Shown here: piece after piece, positions 17,921-26,608 of the stretch | How positions within the stretch are numbered: position 1 is the first letter of the stretch | How the letters are laid out: every line of letters starts with the position of its first letter | From: Hominiventricola filiformis | Lineage (GTDB): Bacteria > Bacillota > Clostridia > Lachnospirales > Lachnospiraceae | Assembly: GCF_020686965.1 (NCBI RefSeq) | Contig: NZ_JAJEPS010000006.1 | Location: 62,001 to 126,000 of the forward strand | Reading direction: 5' to 3' | Length of the DNA stretch: 64,000 nucleotides | The notes under the pieces: generated by a model | Databases searched by the model: none | Seen by the model: the letters and a program-made list of their open reading frames with translations, nothing else | What the model was told of the DNA's origin: nothing | Translations under genes and position numbers: made by a program

Positions 17921-18589
17921 TCAGATCCGGATGTCGTTAATAACCTCCTTGGTAAGCGGCTCCATATAGATATTGCCATTTTCCGTGTAGGCGATCATGG
18001 GACCTGTCACATTTTTCATAGACGGTCCGTCTGCAGAACGTGCAATACAGTCTGCAATCCGAATCTGCATAGGATTCATATTCAATGCTGCTACAAAAGA
18101 AGCTTCATTACCGGTAGCCCCGGCATGAATCGTTCCCTTCAGTGCTCCCAGAACTACAACATTCCCCTTGGAAACAACGGTAGCTCCCGGATTCACATCA
18201 CCAAGAATAATGATGCTTGTCTCTGATTCCAGAACCTGTCCGGATCGAAGCGTCCCTTTATAAAATCTGCCATCACTGGAAGCCTGCTGTTGCTGCCGTT
18301 CCTCCAGAACACGTTTCATATATGCTTCTTTTAATGCATCCTGCTCCAGTATACAGAGAATCTCCAGGCCTGAAGACTCCTGAATCACACGGATTACATC
18401 CATCTGTTCTTCCTGGCTTAAAATACGTCCCTCAAAGGCAATCGCCATCTGGGCATCTTTGAAAAATTTGGAAGATGCTTTGAATTTCTCTCCAATATCT
18501 TTCAACAGTTCAGAAAACTCCGTATCCTTATCCAGAAACAGCGTAATACCATATTTATTGCTTTTGATCACAACTGTCTGCTGATTCAT
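17921..18589 (-). CDS. minC: Septum site-determining protein MinC
   Basis: FtsZ assembly inhibitor, 222 residues from the chosen ATG (MNQQTVV). The N-terminal FtsZ-binding domain spans about 1-95; a short Gln-rich linker precedes the C-terminal beta-helix (about 115-215) with S-G-Q...G-D-V-N-P-G-A-x-V and G-x-x-x-V-L-G-x-L-K-G. GGGAG lies 6 bases before the ATG; a start six codons earlier would overlap the PBP2 gene more and has no ribosome site. Confidence 0.94.
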   Translation of the reverse strand: MNQQTVVIKSNKYGITLFLDKDTEFSELLKDIGEKFKASSKFFKDAQMAIAFEGRILSQEEQMDVIRVIQESSGLEILCILEQDALKEAYMKRVLEERQQQQASSDGRFYKGTLRSGQVLESETSIIILGDVNPGATVVSKGNVVVLGALKGTIHAGATGNEASFVAALNMNPMQIRIADCIARSADGPSMKNVTGPMIAYTENGNIYMEPLTKEVINDIRI

Positions 18590-18599
18590 TACTTTCTCC

Positions 18600-21494
18600 C
18601 TAGTCATTAATTACTTCTGATGTTGCCTGCGAAGCACCGCCATTAAACAGATCCTCTTTACCTTCCAGATTAAAATAATACTTGAAGATATCAGATGCCA
18701 TAGCTGCTGCATTTGCGGAAGTATAACCGTTGGCAATTCGAATAGCAAGAGCAATCTGCGGATTTTCATATGGTGCATAACCCATGAAAAGTGCATGGTT
18801 GGGATGACTCTTTGACTGCTGTGCCGTACCGGTCTTTCCTGCAATGGTCAAATCCAGTCCGTCGAAAGCCTTGGTATTCAGGGCTACCTGATGCAAGCCT
18901 TCCTGGATAGTATTCCAGTCAACATCTGCAATTTCCATTTTATTATATACTGACGAAGGATAATCTTCAATAGTGTTTCCTTCAGAATCTGTCAATTTAT
19001 CCAACAACGTCAGGTTGTAAACAGTTCCTCTGTTTGCAATAGTACCAACATATCTTGCAAGCTGAGAAACGGTAAATAACGCGTTACCCTGTCCGATCGC
19101 AGAACGAATTCCGTCCTGTGAGGACAGCTGCGGGTCACTCTCTGAAAGTTCGATTCCAGATTTTGCATTCAATCCAAACTCTGTTGCATATTTGGCAAGA
19201 AGAGACAGTGCTTTTTCGGAAGAGTAACCGGTTGATCTTCCGCCGCCCAACCGGAATCCTACTTCATAAAAATAATAGTTACAGGAAACACGGATTGCAT
19301 CTACCATATTAATATTTCCATGACTTCCATGATACTGGTTATAAATCCAGCAGGTCGGAGAACCATAGGCATCTGTGAAGACACCTGTCGCATGAATAAT
19401 CTCAGATGGCGAGATAACCCCCTCTTCCAGTCCAGCCACCGCGGTTACCGGTTTAAATGTAGATCCGGGAGCCGTCTGCTGCTGTGTTGCCTTGCTGTAC
19501 AGCGGACTGGAATGATCCAGATTCAGAGATGCAAAATAAGCAGAATCCATGGTGTTGGTCAGCCGGTTATTGTCATATCCCGGATAAGACACACAGGCCA
19601 GCACTTCACCAGTATTCGGATCTGTAATCACGCATCCGGCACTGCACGGTTCCAGCGCAAGCTGAGCGGGTGTAATTTCCAGTTTTCCGATTTCATCGAG
19701 CATGAAATTATAGGCAGAGTAAGAACCATTCTGAAGTCTTCCAACCGTCTCCTCATCATACTCCAGAACTCCCTGTTCATACAAGAGTAAACAAATCTCT
19801 TTTCCCGTCACAATATCGTCGAGAAGCATATATTTATACAGCATAGTCTGAAAATCGACATCATTTTCCAGCTCTGTCGAAATATAATCAACAACTACCT
19901 GATAAATTTCCTCGGAGCTTAAATAAGATGCTTTTACATCCAGTCCTGAAACATCCACCCAGTTCATGGAAATGGCATATTCCAGATACTCCTTCAAACT
20001 GATGGTTTCATCCTGTGCCCATGCAATATAGGTAGGATCTTCCGTATTGACCGCACTCTTCATCAGCACCTGATGGCTTCCCATCAGAATATCCGATACG
20101 ATATAGCTCATATAATTTTTCATATCAATGGAAAGATCAGTGTAAGCTGCCGGCTGATCCGACGTAAGCTCTGCCCGGATCCGGTCTATGGTAGAAGCAC
20201 GTCTGCTTTCGAGACGGGTCTGAATGGATTTTTCAAGATCGGTTGCATCGTCCGCCGAAAAATGTGTAGTGTCTATAATATGATTGTCAATCAGCGCATA
20301 ATAAACATCATATATCGGAATCAGAATATCCGCAGCAGAATGTCCTGCGGATTTATCATATGTTTTCATATTCCGAATCTTGGACACAAGAATACCAGCC
20401 ACCCGTTGTTCCAGAACATCATAAGCTGCCTTTTGAAGATTTTTGTCAATGGTCAGATACAGGTCCTCTCCGGATTCCGGCGCCGTCTCACTCTCCGTTT
20501 CCAATACGTTTCCGACACTGTCCACGTAGATTGTACGCTGACCCTTTTTTCCTTGAAGACTTGTCTCCATATACTGTTCGATACCTGCTTTTCCCACGAT
20601 ATCGTTGGCCTCATAGTCTTCATTCTCTTCCTGCAGAGACTCCAGCTCATCCTGATCCGGTTTGCCGATATAACCGATAATATTGGCAAAATATTCGGCA
20701 TCCGGATAGACACGCAGACTGTTCTGAGCAATATCCACGCCCTGCAGTTCACTCTGATTTTCCAGTATCTCAGCAACCGTCTCATCACTGACATCAGAAG
20801 CAATCGTGGTGGCCACATAACGTTTGTAACTGTTGGTGCTCATCTGGTACCGGACCGTGACCAGTTTCAGAATCTGCTCCGGCGTCAGATCTGTCGGGAC
20901 ATGATACTGTTTAATCTGATCTTCTGAATAAGCATCCGGTGAAATAAAATATTTTTTATTGCCGCAGAGATATTCCATCATCTGATCTGCGGTAGATACA
21001 TACTCTTCCGGTTTATCTTCCAGCTCGGCAATTGTTTTGTATCCGTAAACATCTGCTTTAAAACGAAGAAGGGACGTTCCCTCCTGGGTATATGCATAAT
21101 GTCCGTTCTGATAAATAATTCCAAAATCATTGATGGAGGAATCTCCATGAGATTCCATAATATCAATCACTTTCAAAATCGTCCGATTCAGAGTAGCCTG
21201 CTTCTCACGGGTTGTCTGATAGGTTCCGTTATCTTCAATGGTCACGGAATAAGAAAGCACATTGTCCGCAAGTACCTCTCCGTTTCTGTCAAAAATCCGG
21301 CCTCTGGTACTGGCAATGCTCACTTCTTTCCGTATCTTCATGGTAAAACTTTCCGCATACTGCTTTCCGTCAATAATCTGCAGCACAAAAACACGGCTCA
21401 TCAGAATGCCGAAAAATCCGCAGAACAGAACCATCAGTACAAATATACGGGAAGTAATAAAACTTAAAAACGCTTCTTTCCAGTCGTCAAACAA
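18600..21494 (-). CDS. mrdA: Penicillin-binding protein 2 (class B transpeptidase) with a large insertion
   Basis: Elongasome transpeptidase, partner of RodA. It has one membrane helix near the N-terminus, a dimerisation region to about 375, and a transpeptidase domain with S678-T-F-K, S-C-N and K-T-G. At 964 residues it is much longer than the usual 600-700. About 240 residues (roughly 375-617) are inserted between the T-I-D-x-N-L-Q helix and the G-C-V-I-T-D-P-N-T-G-E strand, which are normally close together. I chose TTG at 21494, which overlaps the mreD stop by 8 bases with AAGGAG 10 bases upstream; the ATG at 21542 would overlap mreD by 56 bases without a ribosome site. Confidence 0.9.
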   Translation of the reverse strand: MFDDWKEAFLSFITSRIFVLMVLFCGFFGILMSRVFVLQIIDGKQYAESFTMKIRKEVSIASTRGRIFDRNGEVLADNVLSYSVTIEDNGTYQTTREKQATLNRTILKVIDIMESHGDSSINDFGIIYQNGHYAYTQEGTSLLRFKADVYGYKTIAELEDKPEEYVSTADQMMEYLCGNKKYFISPDAYSEDQIKQYHVPTDLTPEQILKLVTVRYQMSTNSYKRYVATTIASDVSDETVAEILENQSELQGVDIAQNSLRVYPDAEYFANIIGYIGKPDQDELESLQEENEDYEANDIVGKAGIEQYMETSLQGKKGQRTIYVDSVGNVLETESETAPESGEDLYLTIDKNLQKAAYDVLEQRVAGILVSKIRNMKTYDKSAGHSAADILIPIYDVYYALIDNHIIDTTHFSADDATDLEKSIQTRLESRRASTIDRIRAELTSDQPAAYTDLSIDMKNYMSYIVSDILMGSHQVLMKSAVNTEDPTYIAWAQDETISLKEYLEYAISMNWVDVSGLDVKASYLSSEEIYQVVVDYISTELENDVDFQTMLYKYMLLDDIVTGKEICLLLYEQGVLEYDEETVGRLQNGSYSAYNFMLDEIGKLEITPAQLALEPCSAGCVITDPNTGEVLACVSYPGYDNNRLTNTMDSAYFASLNLDHSSPLYSKATQQQTAPGSTFKPVTAVAGLEEGVISPSEIIHATGVFTDAYGSPTCWIYNQYHGSHGNINMVDAIRVSCNYYFYEVGFRLGGGRSTGYSSEKALSLLAKYATEFGLNAKSGIELSESDPQLSSQDGIRSAIGQGNALFTVSQLARYVGTIANRGTVYNLTLLDKLTDSEGNTIEDYPSSVYNKMEIADVDWNTIQEGLHQVALNTKAFDGLDLTIAGKTGTAQQSKSHPNHALFMGYAPYENPQIALAIRIANGYTSANAAAMASDIFKYYFNLEGKEDLFNGGASQATSEVIND

Positions 21495-22008
21495 TGTCAA
21501 TCCGCTCCTTAAGGTCTCGTTTTGGTTCCAGTTTCTGATCAATCATATAAATGGCCCTGTACAAAAATAAAGTTACAAGGATGGTGTATAGAAGTTCCGG
21601 AAGGATAATTCTTCTGAAATAATAGAAAAAATCAAACCGGCTGCGCATAAGGAACATAATACCGTACGTTCCCAGTCCGTAGACCAGTTCACTGGCTGAG
21701 ATCAGCGCAAGAGGCAGTTTGATATCTTCTCCGTAAAATATCTGATTGAAATATCCATTGGCATAGCCAATATAGGAATACAAGAGGGCGTGCATTCCCA
21801 GAAGCCGCCCGAAAAAGATGTCTTCCAACAGTCCGCAGAAAAATCCGACTGCCATTCCCTCCTTCTTGCCCTTCATAAATCCATAGGCAGAGGTGAGGAT
21901 AATCAGAAGATTCGGACTGATAGAAGCAATAGAAAGGCTCTGAAATACCGTGCTCTGAAGGAGAAAGCATACCAGAATCATGAGTACAATTACGATCTTA
22001 CGTTTCAT
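21487..22008 (-). CDS. mreD: Rod shape-determining protein MreD
   Basis: A 173-residue membrane protein with five to six hydrophobic segments and the typical F-x-x-G-L-L-x-D and Y-x-x-x-G motifs (residues about 55-85). It is part of the MreBCD-RodA-PBP2 elongation complex. GGGAGG is placed well before the ATG, and the mreC stop lies 16 bases upstream. Confidence 0.9.
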   Translation of the reverse strand: MKRKIVIVLMILVCFLLQSTVFQSLSIASISPNLLIILTSAYGFMKGKKEGMAVGFFCGLLEDIFFGRLLGMHALLYSYIGYANGYFNQIFYGEDIKLPLALISASELVYGLGTYGIMFLMRSRFDFFYYFRRIILPELLYTILVTLFLYRAIYMIDQKLEPKRDLKERIDIV

Positions 22009-22024
22009 GTCAGTTTCCTCCCTG

Positions 22025-22900
22025 CTATTCTGCGGAATTCAGGTCATCTGTATTTACCTGCTGTTTTAAATCCGTAATGACCAGTACTGTGCTCAGGTGC
22101 TCAAAATCCACTGCCGGAGTCAGACTTCCTGATTTAGTCAGGTTGTTTGCATCAGTGGAAAGTTCATTGACATATCCAATCAGGATACCTTCATGATACT
22201 TTGCACTGGCATAGGAAGTGACAACTTTGTCACCCTGTACTACTTCGTCATCTTCATCGCGAAGCTGATTAAGCTGCAACGTTCCCTCGGTAATCATCTG
22301 CAGATCTCCTCTCACGTAACAGAGATCTGAGTTTTTCAGAATCATGGCACTGACATTACTCATATCATCAATGATGGAACGTACCTGTGCCCAGTCAGGT
22401 CCGACTTTTGTCACAATACCAACCAAACCTCCGCCTGCGATTACATTCATGTCTACCTGAATTCCATCATCCGTTCCTTTGTCTATGATAAACATATGAA
22501 ACCAGTTTCCGGAATCCTTCCCGATAACATTGGCTGCAATCTTGTTCAGGCTGGAATAATCCTTATCCAGCTGGTAGAGATTTTTCAGCTCCTCCAGCTC
22601 ATAACGTTCCTGCAACAGTGCATTATTTTCAAGAGTCAGCTCAGCCACCTGTTCCTGCAGTGCCTGATTTTCACTGCGAACTTTTTTCAGGTCCTCCAGA
22701 TTATCAGCCTTATCTCTGGCCCATCCGCCAACCGCATTCATTCCCTTCTGAACAGGAATCAGCACATATCCGGAGACCACATTCAGCGGGCCTCCGTCAA
22801 AGTTAGTCAGGAAGGATAGAGACATGGTTCCGATACATAGAACCGTGACTGCAAACAAAATATATTTACTTGGAATCGTCGTACGGTTTTTTCTTCTCAT
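22025..22900 (-). CDS. mreC: Rod shape-determining protein MreC
   Basis: A 291-residue single-pass protein: membrane helix at 10-29, coiled coil about 65-105 (repeated L, E and Q heptads), then the periplasm-side double beta-barrel with V-I-G-K-D...W-x-x-x-x-I-D-K-G and G-L-V-G-I-V. It links MreB to the wall enzymes. GGAG is 3 bases before the ATG, a short spacing, but no better start is seen. Confidence 0.93.
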   Translation of the reverse strand: MRRKNRTTIPSKYILFAVTVLCIGTMSLSFLTNFDGGPLNVVSGYVLIPVQKGMNAVGGWARDKADNLEDLKKVRSENQALQEQVAELTLENNALLQERYELEELKNLYQLDKDYSSLNKIAANVIGKDSGNWFHMFIIDKGTDDGIQVDMNVIAGGGLVGIVTKVGPDWAQVRSIIDDMSNVSAMILKNSDLCYVRGDLQMITEGTLQLNQLRDEDDEVVQGDKVVTSYASAKYHEGILIGYVNELSTDANNLTKSGSLTPAVDFEHLSTVLVITDLKQQVNTDDLNSAE

Positions 22901-22918
22901 CGTCTCCGGCTCCAGTCT

Positions 22919-23926
22919 TTATTCATATTTCTGCTCCTTGGTTACAAAAGCGAGGGAACGGAAATCACGCTCATTGATTACGCGGGACAGTCCTTTAACC
23001 ACGCTCAGTTCCGGTTCTGGATCAACGGTCACACGGATACCGGATTTTTCCTGAAGGAGCTCATCCATCTTACGGATTCTTGCAGAACCGCCGGTCAAAT
23101 AGATACCGTTCTGGATAATATCCACGCCCAGCTCCGGTGGTGTTCTCTCCAGAATGGTTTTAACAGCATCAACGATCACGCCCAGCTGCTCTTTGATTGC
23201 ATCATATACAAAGGACGCGGAAATTTCCAGCATCTGCGGAAGTCCCACTACCATGTTGCGCCCACAAATCTTCATCGTCGCCTCTTCCGGATTGATGGCA
23301 TAGGCCAGTTCTTTCTTGATAGATTCTGCTGTCTTGCTTCCAATGAAGAAGTTATGTTCTTTACGGATTGCACTTTGAATTGCATCATCAATGGAGCGTC
23401 CTCCTGTCTGGATCAGGCGACTGATAACGATTCCACCCAGGGAAAGGACGGAAATCTCCGTTGTTTCTGCACCGATATCCACGATTAACACACCCTGTGC
23501 TTCTTTTACATTGATTCCAAGTCCAAGACCTGCTGCTACCGGTTTGTCTACCAGATAAACAGTCTTCGGCTTCATACTGGAATCCTGAATCAGGGTTGTA
23601 AAAATACGCTCCTGCATATCCGTCGGGAGTGCAACGAAATACTCTGCTCCCTTCAACTGTCCTTTTGTGGAACTCTCCAGAAAACGTTTCAGGAACGTCT
23701 GCATATTGCTGATACTTGCAAGATTTCCATAGGACATTGGGCTGGACACCTGAATATTGGCCGGAGCCTTTTCATACATGGCATATGCCTCATCTCCGTA
23801 TGCGAGCATCTCTTTTTTGTCCTGTACTGCCACCATATTGTGCTGCATCAGACAGCTGTCCTGTTCTTTATGATAAATTTTCAGATGGTAAGAACCAAAA
23901 TCGCAGCCAAAACAATGATTATTCAT
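22919..23926 (-). CDS. mreB: Divergent MreB/Mbl-like actin homologue
   Basis: Actin-fold shape protein, 335 residues. The core phosphate-2 loop (I-V-D-I-G-A-E-T-T-E) and the adenosine motif (Y-L-T-G-G-S-A-R-I) are present. The phosphate-1 loop is unusual: C-D-F-G-S-Y-H-L-K-I-Y instead of the near-invariant D-L-G-T-A-N-T-x-x-Y, and the following region also departs from standard MreB. It heads the mreBCD-PBP2 block, so the role in cell shape is well supported, but nucleotide handling may differ. Confidence 0.9.
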   Translation of the reverse strand: MNNHCFGCDFGSYHLKIYHKEQDSCLMQHNMVAVQDKKEMLAYGDEAYAMYEKAPANIQVSSPMSYGNLASISNMQTFLKRFLESSTKGQLKGAEYFVALPTDMQERIFTTLIQDSSMKPKTVYLVDKPVAAGLGLGINVKEAQGVLIVDIGAETTEISVLSLGGIVISRLIQTGGRSIDDAIQSAIRKEHNFFIGSKTAESIKKELAYAINPEEATMKICGRNMVVGLPQMLEISASFVYDAIKEQLGVIVDAVKTILERTPPELGVDIIQNGIYLTGGSARIRKMDELLQEKSGIRVTVDPEPELSVVKGLSRVINERDFRSLAFVTKEQKYE

Positions 23927-23950
23927 GGTATATTCCTTCTTTCTTCTAAG

Positions 23951-24640
23951 TTATAGGTAGTGTTCCTCCCGGAGACTCACATAAGCATGTTCTCCGATAA
24001 TAATATGGTCTGTCAGAGCAATCCCAAGAAGCTGTCCTGCTTCTTTTATGCGTCTGGTTACATTCAGATCTTCCGGGCTGGGACTGGCATCGCCGCTTGG
24101 ATGATTGTGAAGCAGTATAATCTGCACTGCCCTTGAAGCCAACGCCTCCACAAAAATTTCCCGCGGTGAAATCACCGATGCATTCACTGTCCCTTTGAAC
24201 ATATATCGCTCTTTGATCAGTCTGCCTCGTTGATTGAGCATGAGAAGCAACAGGACTTCCTGTTCCTCATGCCGCAGATCTTCCATATAATAATTTGCCA
24301 CCGCTGATGGCGATGTAAAATGAGTGCCTTCTCCGGCTTCTTCTCTAGCCATTCTTCTGGCAATTTCCAGAAGGCATTTCAGCTGAACGGCCTTCACTTT
24401 TCCGATGCCTTTTACTTTGGAAAGTTCATCAAGACTCAGTCTTCGAATTCCCGTAAAGCCTTCTCTCTCCGGAACCAGCTTTAAGAGATCTCCGGCCAGT
24501 TCCAGCACATTTCTTCCTTTTGCACCGGTTCTTAAAATCACCGCCAGAAGATCCCTGTTTGACAATGACTGCACTCCATGACGGATGCACCGTTCATAAG
24601 GTCTGTCTTCCTGCGGCAGACTGCTGAAATTTTCATTCAT
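23951..24640 (-). CDS. radC: RadC/JAB-domain protein
   Basis: A 229-residue protein with an N-terminal helix-hairpin-helix-like part (about 10-85, including K-V-K-G-I-G-K-V-K-A) and a C-terminal JAB/MPN metalloprotease-like domain with H-N-H-P-S-G-D near 176-182. The old DNA-repair label is not well supported in the family; biochemical role unknown. GGAGG precedes the ATG. radC directly before mreB is a common Firmicute arrangement. Confidence 0.93.
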   Translation of the reverse strand: MNENFSSLPQEDRPYERCIRHGVQSLSNRDLLAVILRTGAKGRNVLELAGDLLKLVPEREGFTGIRRLSLDELSKVKGIGKVKAVQLKCLLEIARRMAREEAGEGTHFTSPSAVANYYMEDLRHEEQEVLLLLMLNQRGRLIKERYMFKGTVNASVISPREIFVEALASRAVQIILLHNHPSGDASPSPEDLNVTRRIKEAGQLLGIALTDHIIIGEHAYVSLREEHYL

Positions 24641-24704
24641 GGTAATACCTCCGTTAAGTTTGTCTCTCTCCAGACACCCCGAAGGTTACCTTGTTAGTAT
24701 GTCC

Positions 24705-24959
24705 TTATATCCAGCGGTAAATCAGAATTGCCAGAACTATTCCAATGATGCTGGCAATGGTAATCTTAATGGTCAGTCCAAAGGTCAGCACAACCAGTCC
24801 AAGTGACAGTACCAGCGGGTTTTCAAGTCCGAAGGCTTGTCCGTAATTCAGCCAGCTAAGACCGGAAACATTGGCTGCCAGACTTCCAATAAAGCCTCCC
24901 AGTACCACTCCTGCCAGTACAAGCAAAAGCAGTGTCCAGCCATTTTTCGCACCTCTCAT
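24705..24959 (-). CDS. DUF4321 small membrane protein
   Basis: An 84-residue protein with two hydrophobic segments (about 9-30 and 47-83) separated by a Gly/Asn/Ser-rich loop. It matches from memory the DUF4321 family, found next to radC/mreB in Firmicutes. GGAGGT precedes the ATG. Function unknown; the location suggests an envelope role. Confidence 0.75.
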   Translation of the reverse strand: MRGAKNGWTLLLLVLAGVVLGGFIGSLAANVSGLSWLNYGQAFGLENPLVLSLGLVVLTFGLTIKITIASIIGIVLAILIYRWI

Positions 24960-24988
24960 ATGTATACTACCTCCAAATACCGATTCAG

Positions 24989-26605
24989 TTAATCATAACA
25001 CGGCACATATTTTTTTGCAATTGCTTCTGCAATCTTTAGTCCATCCATAGCTGCGGAGGTGATACCTCCTGCATAACCGGCACCTTCTCCGCATGGATAA
25101 AGTCCTGATAATTCGCTTTCAAACTCTGTATTTCTTATAATGCGAACCGGAGAAGAAGTCCGGCTCTCCACACCGGATAACACCGCATCTGATCTGGAAA
25201 ATCCATGGATCAGAGCTTCGCATCCTTTGATTCCTTCTTCCAGTGCCGATGATAACTCCTGCGGAAAAATCGTCCGTACATTGGACAGTTCATATTGTCC
25301 CTTGATGCAGGGTTCTACCTCCCCAAGCATGGTACTTGGCACATTCCTGCAAAAATCTCCAAATAACTGAACCGGCACCTTACCGTCACATAATCCATAA
25401 GCTGCCTTTTCCAGCTTTCGCTGAAATTCCACACCAGCCAGCACATCTGTCCCCGGAAAATCATCCGGTGTCACCGTAACAATCATGGCACTGTTGGCAT
25501 TCCGGCTGTCTCTCGCCTGATAGCTCATACCATTTACTGCCAGGTGTCCTTCTTCGGAAGAAGCGTTGACCACCCATCCCCCCGGACACATACAGAAAGA
25601 ATAGACACCTCTTCCCCCTCCGGTCTGCCGCGTCACTTTGTAAGCAGCTGCAGGCAATATTGCCGGATAGTCTTTTCCATATTGACTTTCATTGATCATA
25701 TGCTGAGGATGTTCCATGCGGACTCCCACCGCAAAAGATTTTGCCTGCATAGGTATGCCTTTTTCCTTTAGCATGGAGAACGTATCTCTTGCACTGTGGC
25801 CAATGGCAAGCACCACCACGTCAGTCCGCAATTCCTGTTCTTCCACCCTATCGGCTGTCTGGCGCTGCTCATAAGACACGCCCCGGATCTTTCCGCGATC
25901 TGTCGTCAGAAGATCGGTGACCCGGCAGCCAAACCTCACTTCTCCTCCTAAATCTTCTATCTCTTTTCGCATCCGGGTTACAATCCCAATAAGCTGATCT
26001 GTTCCCAGATGGGGTTTATTTTCATATAAAATTTCTTCCGGTGCGCCTGCTTCCACAAAAAGTTCCAGTACCTTCCGGTTTCTTCCAACCGGATCTTTAA
26101 CCATCGTATTGAGCTTTCCATCAGAAAAAGTTCCGGCACCGCCTTCTCCAAACTGTACATTAGATGTAGGATTCAATTTCCCGGTAAGCCAGAAAGTCTC
26201 CACCGTTCTGGCACGATCTTCCGCCCGTTCGCCCCGTTCCAGAATAATGGGAGCATAGCCATTTCTTGCCAGCATCAGTCCGCAGAACAATCCCGCCGGT
26301 CCAGCTCCGATAATCACCGGACGTCGGTTAAGCGGATTCTCTCCGTGAGCAGGAAACTGATACCAGGTTCTTACCGCTTTGCTCACCTGCTTCGGACAGT
26401 GTTTGAGCACAGATGGCTCTCTTTTCACTTCCACATCCACCAGATAGACGTACTTTAACTCACCGCCCCTGGCATCCAGAGATTTCCGTATGATCTCATA
26501 ACGAATCAGGTCTTCCGGCCGAATCCGCAATATCTTTATCATTTTCGCTTTTAAATCCTCCGGCGTATGTATCACCGGAAGCTTCAGCTGTTGAATTCTA
26601 AGCAT
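24989..26605 (-). CDS. FAD-dependent oxidoreductase (YhiN-unrelated, dehydrogenase-like flavoprotein)
   Basis: A 538-residue flavoprotein. Residues 1-90 form a small N-terminal domain typical of uncharacterised FAD-dependent dehydrogenases; the FAD motif I-G-A-G-P-A-G-L-F-C-G is at about 98-108, and the C-terminal G-E-G-A-G-Y-A-G-G-I-T-S-A block near 515 closes the FAD site. Substrate unknown. GAGGAG spans the end of the preceding gene, from which it is separated by 3 bases, so both flavoproteins should be made together. Confidence 0.85.
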   Translation of the reverse strand: MLRIQQLKLPVIHTPEDLKAKMIKILRIRPEDLIRYEIIRKSLDARGGELKYVYLVDVEVKREPSVLKHCPKQVSKAVRTWYQFPAHGENPLNRRPVIIGAGPAGLFCGLMLARNGYAPIILERGERAEDRARTVETFWLTGKLNPTSNVQFGEGGAGTFSDGKLNTMVKDPVGRNRKVLELFVEAGAPEEILYENKPHLGTDQLIGIVTRMRKEIEDLGGEVRFGCRVTDLLTTDRGKIRGVSYEQRQTADRVEEQELRTDVVVLAIGHSARDTFSMLKEKGIPMQAKSFAVGVRMEHPQHMINESQYGKDYPAILPAAAYKVTRQTGGGRGVYSFCMCPGGWVVNASSEEGHLAVNGMSYQARDSRNANSAMIVTVTPDDFPGTDVLAGVEFQRKLEKAAYGLCDGKVPVQLFGDFCRNVPSTMLGEVEPCIKGQYELSNVRTIFPQELSSALEEGIKGCEALIHGFSRSDAVLSGVESRTSSPVRIIRNTEFESELSGLYPCGEGAGYAGGITSAAMDGLKIAEAIAKKYVPCYD

Positions 26606-26608
26606 CTG

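Noticed and set aside
20073..20927. Forward open frame of 284 codons opposite the PBP2 gene
   Set aside because: Lies against coding sequence of PBP2, including its insertion; the minus-strand reading has normal codon use.
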